A stretch of 64,000 nucleotides of DNA from Brachycybe producta (GCA_036925085.1 JAUPFP010000008.1:2887957-2951956); one strand, 5' to 3'; counted from the first letter of the stretch, positions 11,321 to 25,838 are shown. Translations and numbers: made by a program. The notes: a model not told the origin generated them from the letters alone.

Positions 11321-14300
11321 GCCCTGCATATGGTAAAAAAAAGTTATTTTGCAAACTGTCTACAAATTCTGAACAATAACTAATCCACCACTTAGGCAGT
11401 AGCATGTTCACATTCATGTGGACAAAGTTTTCTTTTATTTGGACACTACTCGATCAAAAAAAAAAAAACGAGGCTGCAGATAAACTTTGAAAAGTATAAA
11501 TGTATTTTGCTCGCCAGTGGTCATCCAGAATTGCATGGTCATCGGCGGTCACATAGAAAAAGTAATGGCGTGAGAATAACACATGGTGGAAAAATTTTCT
11601 TTACGAAACTGTGCCTAATGACCTATGTCGAACACAGTGACAGTATGACCACCACTGGTCAAGCTATATTATATAGGCCTAAACTACATGGAAAAGTCTT
11701 TCTCTCTCTCTCTTTCTGAAGAAGAAGATATATAAATAGCAAGCAAGATAGATAAAAATCGACGACCAGAACGTACAAAAGAAAGAGATAAGAGTGGTGA
11801 CAGGAGCAAATGGTTCACGAACCAGTGAAGAAGACATCAGGAAATGATGCGATTGAGGATATCCCGGCCATGAGAGATGAGGCTTGAAGTTTGAAGCTCC
11901 AATCCTTCTTCTAACAAAGACCATTTCTTACCCAACCACCCTTTTGCAATCAGTGGACACAAAACACACATATGAGTATAATATACTGTACATTGCAATC
12001 AAGCATGTGTTGTGAAACGTATCATTCTTAAAAGGAGTTAAGTAGAACGTAACCGTTTTGCGTAAATATTCGACAAAACGACTCTTACCAAAGACCTATA
12101 AAAATAAAGGACTATATATGTATGAAGCTAAAGGACTAAATTGCAAGAACACCCGGAAAAGATGGGGGGCTTGGTGTGACACATATGTAGACACACTATA
12201 GATATAGACATCCTCAGAAAAAGAAAGGCTAAAGAAAAAAATGTGTTTCATGATGTCACTAAAAAAGAAACAATCTTTAATGAAGAAAACAAAAGAAAAA
12301 TCACAATTCCTAATGTTATTTCTGGCTCATTAGTCACTTTTCTGTCCCTCTGTGCAAGAAAGAAGCATTTCACTAAATAAAAAATCGATTTTATACTCTC
12401 TTTTTTTGTGTGTAAAACTACATTTGAGAAAATAGACTGACTATACAATCATCCTCATCCTAATCCCCATCTTATTTTAAACATTCTTAACATGTATTTC
12501 ATTGTATTGTCAGAGACAAACGTTTGAGAATTATATGCAAGAATCATCTCAGCATCTTTATAAAATGTTATAAAATATAAAATGAAGTTGAATTATTATC
12601 GAAAATGGACAAATAGTTATGAGATATTTATACAATGACGAGCTTATCAATAAGCCATATTAGCAGTGTCAAGAGAAAATGAAACTGATTAGAGAATCTA
12701 AATAACGCGGAGAGATTCAACTAAAAACAGCTGAAATATTTACAAATGTCCAATCTTTCTAATATAAAAAATACATAACATGGTCAATTGAACCAGGTGA
12801 CAAAATGTCAGACCATCTCATGAGTGCAAGTGGAAACGATGCTTAACGATTAGAAAATTAACAATTTATACAACAGAAAGTAGTGTAGTGTACCATATTT
12901 CAATTGTTCTTTATAACTTTACTATAGGTAACTAGGGAAAATCATATAGCTGGCTTTGAGCTTTTCAGTTTATTATAATTTTGTAATCCGTTCCACCTTT
13001 CTTGTGATTCTGCTTGCAGAAACAAGAACAAACAAAATGACCATTTAATGTCATTTATGATTTATTCGCTATATTGAGAGTCCATTAGTGGCAATATTTA
13101 CAGGCCTTCAATAATGAATTAACACATATGCTCGTAATTAATCAACTTTTCTAATTTCTATGTCAAAAATTAATATTGCTGCAAGCAAAAAAAGTTTGCA
13201 ATATATAATAGTTAAATATACGAAGAAGTACATCAACTTTGAAAATCTTTGTCTCAACTGTATTAGCAAAATTTGTGATGAGCCGAACACAATCATGTCA
13301 ACAGTTGTTGTTGACAATTAAACCATTGTTTTGCAAACATGTTGACATAATTAACAGGGTCAACATGTCTATATTTTAGATAAGAGTTGATTTAAAACAC
13401 GCAATTCATCTGGGGCCCCATACTTGACCACGCAACTGTTTCGGAACACTATACAATAGTTATGTTTAAATCTAAACATAAAACTTGTACCAAAATTGTT
13501 TTTGGATTGCACCGCAACTGATAAATTTCATGCATCTTAAAATAGATTATATCTATAGTGTCTTTTCTGTAACAATTTCACATTATATATATGGAAAATA
13601 TTACATATGACACAAGTGAGAAACACAGGTCATAAGTCTAGACTAGACTAAAATTTACAAACCCTAAAGCTACAAGTTATATACTAACATAATACCAACA
13701 TACAACTTACAAGAGTTGTTGCTGTGATATTTCGGTTAGAATTTTTTTTTTGTCTTAACCTACAGACACATTTTTTATGATTGTAATTACAGGTGTATTA
13801 CACAATGTCGTTGGATTCCTTTGTCGTCATTATCATCATCATTATTTTAAACCCTCAAAGTCATCATCATCATCATCATCCTCCTCATCATAAAGACTAC
13901 AAACATCATGAGAGAGAAAAAAAAATATTCTCAACAAAGTTTTAAAAAAAATTCAACCGTCACGCTTTCCTCCTCACCACCCACCCAGAAATACGTCCAC
14001 CTTCTCTTCTCATCAACCCCCCACCCCACTATATAAAAAACAAATTGCTCTCTCACAATGTCTCTTGTTTTGTGTTCGACCTCCAATATCAAACCGGTGA
14101 AAATGACCATTAATAATAAATATCATCATAATCATCATTTGCAGTCAGAATACCAATTGAATGAAACAAAAACCGTGGGTATATTATTGCATATAAACCA
14201 CATCAATTGTACAGTACATTCAGAGATCGGCACACACACACAACCCATAATCACATAGGACAAGTGGTTTATAAGTAACAAAAACGACATTCTTCACATT

Positions 14301-14540
14301 CTGAACATGTGTTCAAAACCCAAATTGAGGTGGCAAAAAAAACTACAATAAATAGTACACATGAAACTTCATTACATTTTTACATCATGTCTTTTGACTT
14401 TTTGCATCATTTTCAATTTACATGAAGCGCCCTCTAGGTAATGCAAGGCATTTTATTGTAAGGTAAAGTTGTGATCACACTGGCTATATTTTACGACAAG
14501 ATTCAATGCAAGAATATGTCGATGTGAATTACAGTGCAAA

Positions 14541-14644
14541 AAATGTTACAGAAAATTAGTGATGTAGTGAAAGGGATATATTTGTATAAATTCATTCAAT
14601 GTCATTTATGGTCTTTTTGACGTCAGTAATTTTCTGTAATGTTT
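14541..14644. repeat. Inverted-repeat pair
   Basis: AATGTTACAGAAAATTAGTG on the left faces CAGTAATTTTCTGTAATGTT on the right, nearly exact reverse complements separated by about 60 bp. Outer flanks also match weakly (TTGTGATCACAC against TTATCACAACGG), so this may be the core of an old miniature transposon of about 200 bp. Confidence 0.5.
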
Positions 14645-16842
14645 ACAGTTATCACAACGGCACATTGACCTAACCATGTCATTACAAATATTGCTATATG
14701 AATCTTGCAAAGACTAGCGTTTTCAATAAGCCAGTGCATGTGCAAGAAACATTGGCACACAATGTAACACAAATACAGCCAGTGGGATCCCGGCATTAGA
14801 ATAGCTCATACAAACATGTGTGATATGATAACGCACCTGTGTTTGTAACATACGTTTGTACTGTCATACCTTAAAACATAGTAAAATAAATTTATCTACA
14901 TGACACATATATTTAAGCAAGAGAACTTGCCAGACTCATTACAAGTTTTAAAACAAACCCAGCTATTAATTCTGTCCTCGACACGACCAAAACACAAGCA
15001 AAAAGAAGGCGTTTTGTTCCCACAAGAGCAAGAGATCAAATGGGTCACCACATCAATGTGCATGTACATAATATAATATCGGACATGGGGCACTTCCACA
15101 CAGAAACACATACATATAAAAAAAATACAGAAAAGAATGATGTAGTGCGTCCCATGACAATACATTATAATAATAAAAAAAAACCATCTCCTCCTATTTT
15201 CAATACTAAAACATTGCTAATGTTTCGTAACACCCTGTAAAATATGATCATAACTTGTTGTTAAGCTATTAGTGCAAAAAAAATAATATTTTGTTATGTG
15301 TGTGTGTACTTCAATGGCGTCATATAAATATGAAACTTGTAACCGCCCCAAACTAACTCCCCTCATGCACACATATTTTTGTTATGTAGAAATGCTTTTC
15401 TAGCTTCTTTAGCTCGGTTATGATGGGGGATGTCAGCAACCTTTGGGACCTTCCGACACAAAATTTATGGCAGAGAGATGATATTTTCCAACCAAAAAAA
15501 AAAGTACAAGCAACCTATTTATACATATTTTTGTTGGCCTTATAATCTACCTTCGTTGCAGTGATGTATGGAGGGTTTACCTGTCAAGCCTTCGGCAGAG
15601 AGACCCATAGTTCTATACAGGTCCGGACTACTAACAATATTTAAGATCATGAGGGCAGTAGCTTCCAAAATTGCACCTCCCCCATTACACAAATCCCCTA
15701 AAGGTCCTAAAACATTGTTGTTGCACACACAAAAAAAAAGATGGCCTTTTTTCTCTCTCTTTCTCAGAGACGACTAATGGCAACTTTCAAAACAATGGCC
15801 ATAAAACGTGAACTAATTTTCTTTTCATTTCTTTCAGGCTTTTTTTTTTTCTTCTTCTTCAAAAAGTTCAAAAGATGAGTTCAACTTCATCCTCAAATAA
15901 AATTCCAATATCCATAACCGTAATAATAATCGAGGTATAATTTTTGAACAATTATGTGTTTTTTCTCTATGGTATTTCCTGTTTTTCTGGTGCATATATA
16001 TCTTTTTTTTCTGATTATTGACAAGAAATGTTAGCCCTGAAGCCCTAATATATAAATTCAAAGTAAATTCATCATAAGTTTGTACTGAAATATAGATACT
16101 ATATATTACTAATTATAAAGGTAAGTGTAACCAATGCGTGCCATAACAATATTTGGACATAACGTGTTTGATGTTTTTTTTAAACCGGATTTTACCTGGT
16201 TAATTCGTGACAGAACGCCCACGAAATATTGTATACATATAATAAACACAATAGTGAAAAAAATACTTGCACTTTATTGCAAATACAGGGTGTAGTTTAC
16301 AACATTCACAGCAATCTTATTTTAAATTATAGAAAGTCAGAAACCTATGCAAACAAATTTTAAGATTCACATTCTAAACATTTGGACGAAATTCAATATT
16401 AATCAGAAATAAGAAAAGTTGTACCTAAAATAGTCATATATAAGTTTAAAAAGCAATTGCATAATAACGATACCTTTCAAAATAGGCCTAAAAGCAGTTT
16501 GAACATATTCTAATGCAACAATTATAACTGTTGAGTATAAATAACTAATATTTAATTTAAAGCTGGTGAAAAAATAGGTATTTAGAGTTTGTTCTTGTTC
16601 AAACTTTCATAAAACACCGTTTCATCAAGAATTTACTTTTAAATAATAATAAAATGTTGCATTTTTTTTTCGGAAAATCCCTTTTGATGAGACCAAAATA
16701 ACACAAGGTAAATAATGTGTTTAACTATTAACATGATAGTCACATTATCTTTTATGCTTCAATTGAAGCTAAACTTAAGAAACATCCTGTAAAAAAGTAT
16801 TTCCTTTCAATGGCCAATTACTGGTACATAACATCTTAGTCA

Positions 16843-16895
16843 TACCTCGCTTTACGTTACCTTCGAGAACTACACCTCGCTATAACGTAATTGAC
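16843..16895. mobile_element. Possible Tigger-type terminal fragment
   Basis: ATACCTCGCTTTACGTTACC followed by ACACCTCGCTATAACG resembles Tigger-type terminal repeats, which contain ATACCTCG. No matching opposite terminus was found, so this is tentative. Confidence 0.25.
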
Positions 16896-18620
16896 CAAAC
16901 TCCTGTAACCGTATTTTTTAAGATTTCACTTGTTTGCATAACAAAATAACAATTTACATTTCATCAGTCAATTAAAAAATACTTTATAACTGAAATTTAA
17001 CATAAAAAGTTGACTAATTTATGCAAGAATTCTACAGTCTACCATTTTTTTTTTCATGTTTAATGTGTTATTTTATTCTCTACACAGTGATAAATAATAA
17101 TGTTACAGTTTTACTACAATGTATAAATAAGGTTGTTGTACCTTTTTTTTTGTTTATTCTCACACTTTATAAGTAATACATAGTAATAGTTAATATAGGC
17201 CTGGGTTTCGAGCCTGCTGTGTACTGCTAGTCATTTATGGACAACAACAAAAAAGATGCCGAAAGATGCACGCACAGCTTCGGCCACAATCATCATCATC
17301 ATCATCATCACTGGACAACGACAATCTACCTGGGGCTTCAAAACACTTTCTCAAGAATAAAAAGTAATATTAGGCCTAGACGAGGGGTAAATTATGATCA
17401 CCACTATCAGACCGTCCCATCAGAGGAGAAGGAGGAGGAGGCTAACATTTTTCACGTTCCCAGTTTTTTTTTCTCTTAGCTTTTATTTTCTTCGTAAAAC
17501 ACAAGTATGCAGTCTGTTGATAATGATATACCTGAGGGCTTAAAAAAAGACCATAAGACCTACACAGATATGATGATAATATTAAAAATAATACATTGGT
17601 CTCTTTTTTTGTTCCATACGCGCGCCCCAGAAATATATTCCCCAATCACCCTCCTCATTTTCTACTTGCTTTTAAAGATATGCTCATACAAATTACCTTT
17701 TTTTTATAAAAAAAAATATTAATGTATCCTTTGATAAAACAATAAAACAAAACCGACCAAATTATTTTGATTTATATAAAATAGTCGTTGCGCTAAAAAA
17801 AATTAAATCTCAAAATCAACAAGGTTCACTTTTATTTCAATGAGTAAAATATTTTTATGTAATAGATTTTTTTTTATAAACAAAAAAAAATGCTTACAAA
17901 TTGCAAAATGTATTTAATCATTATATAAATACACAGCTCATCCAATGTGTTTGCTAAAAGCCAATTTGTTCAAGAAATACAGCAACGTAGGCTGTAATTA
18001 CTAATTACACGAGCGTTATTTTCCAGATTTTGATAAGCGATGTAACAATGCCAAATTAGGCACGCTGCTCTTTATTATTAACCTCAAAAATTAACCTTTT
18101 TTTTTTTGGCTTCAAGTAATATGTATGTGCATGAGATGATGGGGAGTGGGGGGGGATGGAATGAAAACGGGATGATCACGATTATTAATTTATAATTTAA
18201 TCTTTATACTATGTATATATATTGTATGAATATATAAACAAACGACGACGCGGACACCTGTTTGTGTTATTACAGTGTAGTTCGTCTGAAATGGATCAAC
18301 AACATGGTAATGCCACAAATGTTTGCATAAAATGCACACAATGCATTCTAATGACAGTCCCAACCCATTTTGACTATATACTATGATATCATCATATGCG
18401 CAATAATAATAATCAGTTTAACTAAATATAAAAATTAATGCATAAAACTCATACATTGACAAATTTATGGAAATTTGCGTATGTTTTAATAATTTTTTAC
18501 TTGTTAAAAAAAAACACTTGTCAGAAAAAAAAACAATTATGCAAAGGTATTTTTAAAAACCATATTGTTTCGATTTTGCATTTTTTTATTGCTTCTTACC
18601 ATAGTGACTAAATTGTTTCA

Positions 18621-18822
18621 GCCATTTAAAAATAGATTTTTTTGAATTTTTATTTGCTTAAACAATTTGCTTAAAAATAATAAAAGAAATCAATACGAAT
18701 CTACTCATCAACACGTTTAGTTTTTGATAAGTAAGAATCGTATTGATTTCTTTATTATTTTTACCGTTTTTATTTTGCCAATTGAAAATGTATCATTTTA
18801 TGATTCAGTATTTTTAAATGGC
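18621..18822. mobile_element. Fold-back MITE with GCCATTTAAAAATA ends
   Basis: About 200 bp, palindromic. Outer ends are GCCATTTAAAAATA and its reverse complement. Inner arms of about 37 bp (AGAAATCAATACGAATCTAC against AAGAATCGTATTGATTTCTT) surround a short loop near 18705. No coding capacity. I saw no second copy in the window. Confidence 0.65.
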
Positions 18823-20886
18823 AGTCGGGGCATTTTGACGTCAACGTTCCAGACAGCCCAAACTAGACTTTTATTATTTTTAACTTTTATCTGAAAATCA
18901 ATAGATTTTCTGATATGAAAAATGCTTTTAATGTTTTGAAAGTTTTTTTCTTAAAAAATAATACTAATCAAAATCGATATTAAAATGTGTTGTGGTGTTA
19001 ATTATAAATAACACTCCACCTACAATAATACAATATAAAAACACAAGACCCCACACATTTTGCATTGTTGACAACTTGACATGCCATTGTTGTGCCAAAA
19101 CTAAAAACAAAAATTCACTTCTAATCGAGTATATTGTACACTTAAAATCCATTATACCTTAAAAGAATGCAAAGAAAATGAACAATTTCTTGATGCAGTT
19201 AACACTGTTGTTCTCTCTGCCTACATGGTTACACACATTGTTATTTTTGTTTTTGGTAACATGATTTAACAAAAAAAAAACGTAGACCATGAAATTGACA
19301 AAACAGTATAAACTTATAAAAAAGAAGCCCCTCTCTATCTCTCAAAAGAATTTTTTAAACCTATTGTCAGGTAAAAAAAAAATACTAAACACAGGACAGC
19401 GAGAATGGAGAAAAGAACATCATACTGTAGAATCTACTGCAGGTATATTATGAAGGTTTCTTAATCAGCTCCACATGCCACACGGCCTTAAATAAAAAAT
19501 GGGCAACGCAGGTGAGAAGACAATCCAGACGGAAAAGTGACAAAGGAATAATGGTACACACATACAAAAAAAAACCTCCAATCTTTCAAATTCCAACAGG
19601 TGTGACTTGTTGTTAATAAAACTAATGGCTAACTGATTGTATAATATTCTTATGTGAAAAAAAAAATTGAAAAGATTAAAAAAAATTTATATTTTTACAA
19701 AAAGAAAAAAAAATGTGGGCGTTATTATTTGTTTTACTTCAAAGACAACATTTTAAAAACTCCTGTTTCATGTCACCAGTTGTTAAACCTTCAAATATTA
19801 TCGCAAAATCATTTCCTATTTTTTTTTTCTCTACTAAAAACAAAACATGATATAGTTCTATGTGGAACACGAAATTTTTAGGTTATAATAAATTTAAATA
19901 ACAAAAAGTCGGACTTTTTTTGTGTTTCTTTCTTCTTCTGGTTTTTGTCTTTTTATGTCCGTTTTTTTTTTGTGAACAGTAACATAAGAAGACCACCCTT
20001 TGAGCTTTATTCCTACCACTTTATTTTAAGACAGACTGGACACAACCAAAGAAATATTTGGTCATCTGTAGAGATCTGTCTTGTATTCATTCTCCATTTG
20101 AAATTTAAACGATTTTCCAGCCTTTAAATCATCTGTAACAAGCTTTAAATTTAAGATTTTCACACGATAAAAGAGACTGGAATTTTGAATTATGATAACA
20201 TTGCCTTAGATGTCGAAAACCACGAGAACTACAAAGACAAAAGTTTCTTTTGCTTCTTTTGTTTTTTTAAGTATTTACAGTTGAATAACGACGAATTTAA
20301 ATTAAAATATTAATATTAATCGCGATCTAGCCCATGTAAATTTTACTTAGGTGCAGAGATTGACATTTAGATTTTTAGATTCAATTAACTTTATGAGGCA
20401 AAAGTAGAACTATGTAAAAGAATACAATAATGATAATTTTGAAATAACTTTGTAAATGAACGTTTTGTATATCAGTATAAAGAAAAGGCAAATTAAATAA
20501 TTTGCATGTGTCACTTTAAGTTGACCGCTGAGCATTTTACAAATGGCCAACTCACACATAAGTGTCAAAAAGCTTTTAAAAGTACATAAATTCAACGAAA
20601 TTAAAAACTAGAAAAAATAAGTTAACTTTTTTCTAAAAAAAAAAAAAACGGTCCAAGAAATTAATATTTAAATGCCGTGAAATGTATTGAAACGGCCTCA
20701 GGAGGGACCAATACTACATGTATTTTGACAACGCATTTATATCCCCTCTGTCACAGGCACGATGGACTGTTTGCAGCGTAATTATTCAAATTCAAATTCA
20801 AACTGACCCTGCAGAAGTTCCAAAAAGCTTTTAAAAACACTCACAAAATTAACAAAGTTGAAAATTGCAACAATAAATAGGTGGCG
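18823..20886. other. Gene-free AT-rich DNA
   Basis: Homopolymer-rich intergenic sequence. No exon, RNA gene or repeat with clear borders was recognised. Confidence 0.55.
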
Positions 20887-21375
20887 CTGATCAAGCGCCA
20901 AATTGAACAAGCGCCAAATTGAATAACCGCCAAAATGTGATAAACACATTGTTAGGTTCGGTTAGGTTTGGTTAGGTTAGGTTAGGTTAGGATTGGTTAG
21001 GATTGGTTAGGTTAGGTTAGGTTAGGATTGGTTTGGTTAGGTTAGGTTAGGATTGGTTAGGTTAGGTTAGGTTAGGATTGGTTAGGTTAGGTTAGGTTAG
21101 CATGTTCTGTTTGTAAATCTGCACAGTCTGACGTCTATAAAAGCTCACAATATTTGGACCATCAGAATTTACAAAAAACCTGAATAACCGCCAAACTGAA
21201 TAAACGCCAAATGGAACAAACGCCAAACTGAATAAGCGCCAAATGGAACAAACGCCAAATGGAAGAAACGCCAAACTGAATAAAAGCCAAAAATTTGGCG
21301 GTTATTCAGTTTGGCGTTTGTTCAATTTGGCGCTTATTCAGTTTGGCGTTTGTTCAATTTGGCGCTTATTCAGTC
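20887..21375. repeat. Palindromic 16-bp minisatellite flanking a GGTTA array
   Basis: The 16-bp unit is AATAAACGCCAAACTG and variants (AACAAACGCCAAATGG, AATAAGCGCCAAATGG). Two to three units lie at 20894-20935 and seven more run from 21182 to 21295. At about 21293 the orientation flips and five reverse-complement units (TTTGGCGGTTATTCAG and variants) run to 21375. The two arms can pair as a long hairpin or cruciform. A GGTTA-type array lies between the outer and inner left blocks. Frames reading through it on both strands produce repetitive peptides that are by-products of the repeat. Confidence 0.85.
20951..21101 (+). repeat. GGTTA (TTAGG-like) array
   Basis: About 150 bp of GGTTA units interrupted at near-regular intervals by GGATT, giving a loose 25-35-bp higher-order pattern. 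TTAGG is the usual arthropod telomere unit, but short interstitial arrays of this kind also occur elsewhere. A weaker, irregular GGGTTAGTGTTAGGTT block is present at 49738-49812. Confidence 0.85.
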
Positions 21376-24300
21376 GCCCCAATAAATGACCTTTTTTGGC
21401 TTTTTGAAAAAAAAAACAGTACGGTAAGTGACCATAGTCCCCAAAAGGTCAAAGCTCAAAAATATGTTTTGTGTACTCAAATACACAAAACAGTCGAACA
21501 TTTGTCGCTATAGGCCTCAAAGTCTGACTACACATAGTGCCTAGGGGCCATACATAACAGGTACAAACGCATCACTATCTTACCTATAATTTACCACTCA
21601 AGTTGTGTTGAAAAAAATTCCTCTGGTTCCATATTAAATAATTCTTTGCATTTAATGAAATTTAAAATATTGTAATATTAAAAAAAATTGTTTCAACTGT
21701 TGTGAATATTATTAAACAAACAAGAAAGAAAAAAACTAGAAATTCCGCATCCTGAAATGACTTTTTTTTTAAAACGTGCTCATAAAAAAAAAACACGAAA
21801 AAAATCAAGTCTGCTAAAACACGACTCCAAGAAAATATTAATATTTTGGTGCTGCAAGGCAAAAAGTGACCTTAAGTTCCCCCCCCCCCCCCCCCCGCAC
21901 TTCTCTTTATTATAAGCCTTATGTACCATGTTATTTAAAAAGGATGAACTTTTTTTTCTTTTGACAAGCTTTTTTATGTTCTTGTCACTGCCATCTTGAT
22001 CGTGACAACTGTTGCTTCAATGTGCTTGAAAAATTTCAAATGTATGTGTGCCTGAGTATATAGAAGTTGAGTATGTATACCCTTCAATTCTAGCAGAAAA
22101 CGAAACAAAAAAACCCTCCTCCTATTTTTTTCTGTTTTCCGAAATCTAAAATTATGGTAGATGACAACTCATATGCCACATCTTCAAAACTCGATGTTGT
22201 AGTCTTCTTGGTGTATAACAAATGATGTGTGGGGTCACCGGTGCAGGAAAAGCACAAGTGCTTATCATTTTTCGTAAAAAAAAAACACGACAGACTGAAG
22301 AAGCAATCTTCATCATCATCATCACAACATTCTAAATTGTTTTAAAATCACACTCTTTCAGAAATGGATCGAGTTCACGACACTAAAGTCTAATTATTCA
22401 TTACCAGTTGATACCAAACAAAAAAAAGTAGAAATATGCAATGTCATATTGCAAGATTATTGATTATGATTTATTTACCAAAAACCGATAAACACAAGCA
22501 GGCAGTACTAAACTACGTTAACATCCAATAAAGCAATTCTAATAATTCATCTGCACCAGAATTATTGGGTTTATATCTTTGGGTTTTGACAATGCAATTC
22601 GCACGCTGCCAATTGGACTTTTGTCACTCTGCTATAAAGCTTCTTGATTGCTTGCAGAGTAATTTTTTAAAATTAAACGAAAAAAGTCAATTCATATAGA
22701 TAGCATCTACATTGCGCAATATGTCACTCAAGTTGCACAATTATCAGACAGAAAGTAACTGTTCGCATTGTGTCATCCAGTCAAAGGCTTTTTTTTTTTA
22801 TCAGATTGGCCACACAGTTCATGGAACTGAGTTTGAAACGGTATTCACTGACTCAGTGGGAGACATGCCTATCTCGCATCACTGGCAAGCTGTTCAATTT
22901 TTTATGCTTCATTTTCTTGTTGCCATTTTGCAATTTACCAACACATGCCGTATGTACACTCCAATTGTGAATTCATCACGTTTTTTTTAATATTATATTA
23001 CCAAGTACGTCACGTGTCAGTGTCGCGTGCATATTATTACAAACTTACCACACTGTTGTCAGCATTCCAGCTAAAGAAAAAATTGTTTTATGCGTTTAAA
23101 ATACAAATTACTACATTGGTTTTCATTCCATAGTGTCATAACATCAACTTACCACTATTTTTTTACAGCTTTTGCTAAATAATTTCTAGGGATTGCATTT
23201 TTTTTTAATCGTTAGTAGTAGTTCTTTTTACCTTTTTCATATATTTACCGGATGAATGCATCATCGTCGTCCCATTAATTCAGTGTAGGTCTATATATAT
23301 TCAGTAGCTTTCTTGTAAGATAGGACAGCCGACAACTTGTTGGAAAATGGCAACCACATCTGTCATGCCAATGGCACAATGCCACTATCACCTAGAGAGA
23401 GACAAGAGAGAGAAAAAAACATGGAAGAAAAACAACAATAAATCAACCAAACAACAAACAAAAAGAAAAGACAAAAGAAATTCAACAAGAAGAGGAAAAA
23501 GAACTTCAACAAAATATATAGAGAGAGAGTAACATCAATTACATTAAAGTCCATTAACTGACACAAAACTAATGTTTTGTCAAAATGTACATTTTATAGG
23601 TTCAAATCATTGTCAATCAATTGAGACACAAATTGTTTACCAAACGGATCGGTAATTACTATAACGAGTTACTTGTTCAAACTTTAATGCTAACTTTTAA
23701 CCCTTTTTTGTCATTATTTTTCTGCTCACTTTACAAGTTTACAGTAATAAATGAATAGAACTGGAAACTTAACGAAAAAAATCTGTAAAGAAAACAAAAA
23801 AAGTAGCATCTGAAAACGTGTCCGGCAATCATGCTAGCTAGCTTCACCTCAAGAAAGCAATCAGAAAATTAAATTGAATATGGCGACCTTCAATGGAAAC
23901 GTGAAAGGTTTGTGTATTGGATTCATATTAGAGAAGAAAATGGCGAAATCAAGCACATCCGGAAATTCTTTTCTGAATTGCCTAGGAAGAATGGAGCAAT
24001 CATCCTTTTAGATTTTTTAGTTTCAGATTGAGCCTCAGTATCAACAGTAAAACTAAAGCAGCTAATTTCTTGTTGCTTAATTCGAAATTAATATTTTTTT
24101 CTAAAATAGGCCTACTTGCATTATTCGTCTATATGTAGATATTAAGCATAGATTCCGTTTATAGAAATATCTGGCCTTCATAATTATGAATTTTGAAAAG
24201 TCATTTTAATAATAAACGACGACCTTCCAAACCAGAAACTGTCCCACCCTATTTTTTTAGTATGTATATATTTTTTTTTGTTATCTGGATATTTAATCTT

Positions 24301-24853
24301 TTGAGCTCATTATGTCCAACTTAAATACGTGTTCAACAACACATTAAATCACATTATGTTTTCTTAAAACATGTCATTTTAGACGCATTTTGTGAACTAG
24401 AAACAAATGCTTTTTATGGCTTTTTAATAAGTATACGAGATTGTACTTTCACAATGTTTTAACAAGGACAGGTCATTTAAATATTAGAGGTTTATATTTC
24501 CACATTGAAACCATTAATTAAGAAGTATAAAAAAAGACATTTTGTGGTTCAGTGGTTCGCCTTTTATTTTTTATTAAAATACTAGTTAGGCCTATTAGTT
24601 ACGTACACACTTATAAGCATACAATACATAAAAAAACAAGCATGTAAACCTTAATGTAGATGTTGCCAACAAATTTTTTTTAAAAAAAAATCAATTATTC
24701 CATAAAATTACGAGACAATTTGCAGAACCAGCGAATTAAGTAATCATCTGCATAATTATATGGACTTCGATCTGTTTTTAATCAATACTCAGAATGCAAA
24801 AGTTAAATGAAGAGAATATGTCAAAGTGTCGTGACACACCCAAACCACTGTTT

Positions 24854-24973
24854 AGTGGTCAAGTTCGACTGCAAAATGTATTTTCATGTCGCTCGTGTCT
24901 GCAAAGACACAGCATCTTTCCGTAGCAATACATAGCCACCTGTGACAACATTTTGCAGTCGAATTCGACCACT
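24854..24973. mobile_element. Small fold-back element
   Basis: A 26-bp arm beginning AGTGGTCAAGTTCGACTGCA (24854-24879) faces a 26-bp arm ending GTCGAATTCGACCACT (24948-24973). They are reverse complements except for two positions, separated by a 68-bp loop. GACACAC/GTGTGTC words further out suggest the element extends a little beyond these arms. Confidence 0.6.
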
Positions 24974-25664
24974 CCAAAGAAGTCTTGTGTGTCAAGGCGC
25001 AAAATGACATACACTATAAGTTGGTTTGTTCAATTTAACTCAGTATACACTTGCGATTTCAGCTCGAGAGCCATTGAGGCATTGGATTATAATCTCAATC
25101 ATAAGTGGTCCTCATTTAGACAAAGTTTACACATTCTTGACAAATTAAAATTGTCCTAACTACAAACTATAGACTATGCAGACAGATTCTAGCTTGTCAT
25201 ACTTAAAATTGAGAATTTCTGATAAATACAGCATTTATAAATATCATGGTACTAGTGTAATTTAGCAAATTCGACAACAACTGGACAAATCAAACCCCTT
25301 TCTTTCTATTTCTCAAAATATCGTTTCTGAAGTTTCACGTACAGTGTGTACCAGATGGAAAGTTGCAGAAGCTGTACCCATCGCGCACAGTTTCATCTTA
25401 CACGAACCCACACCTTGCATGACAACCAGGGTTGGAAGTAGAGGTCATCATCTGTTAGCCGATTTATTTGACGAAAACCAAATTAGATCTATAACTTACT
25501 TATAACTCCATTAACTATAGAAGCAATTGCAAAACTCGAAACCTCGTTCTTGTGCGAAATAAATTCGTATTTAGATGGAATAACACCTTTGTAGAAGTCT
25601 ACTTTCAGAAGTTGAGAATTAACTACATTTTCTAACATGCTGAGAAGTAAAAGGTAAGTAGTCT

Positions 25665-25668
<4 letters not shown>

Positions 25669-25719
<51 letters not shown>
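25669..25719. repeat. (GA)n microsatellite
   Basis: About 50 bp of GA with one AAAG interruption. A second GA tract at 25839-25881 lies 120 bp away in the same orientation. Short GA/CT tracts recur through the whole window (for example 35806-35836, 44432-44460, 45019-45040). Confidence 0.95.
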
Positions 25720-25836
25720 CTATAGATCTATATACAGAGTTAAGGTCGATTAAAAAACTGTCAAAAGTTTTTCATTTGTAAAAGAACATTTTTCACATTA
25801 TTATTATTAGAACTACATCAGACACACAAACACATA

Positions 25837-25838
<2 letters not shown>

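Larger units (their letters stand above)
9987..18620. other. Gene-free AT-rich DNA
   Basis: No coding exon, tRNA or rRNA that I can support. Contents are a remnant related to the CGACACACAT element (about 10790-11320), a (CAT)n stretch near 13858, an inverted-repeat pair at 14541-14644, a Tigger-like fragment near 16843 and scattered homopolymer runs. Open frames here are short and low-complexity. Confidence 0.6.

Noticed and set aside
20951..21101. True telomere end
   Set aside because: The array is short, degenerate and internal, with ordinary sequence on both sides.
21092..21513. Repetitive WRLFSLAF/FGVCS peptides on both strands
   Set aside because: Direct translation products of the 16-bp minisatellite, with no gene context.
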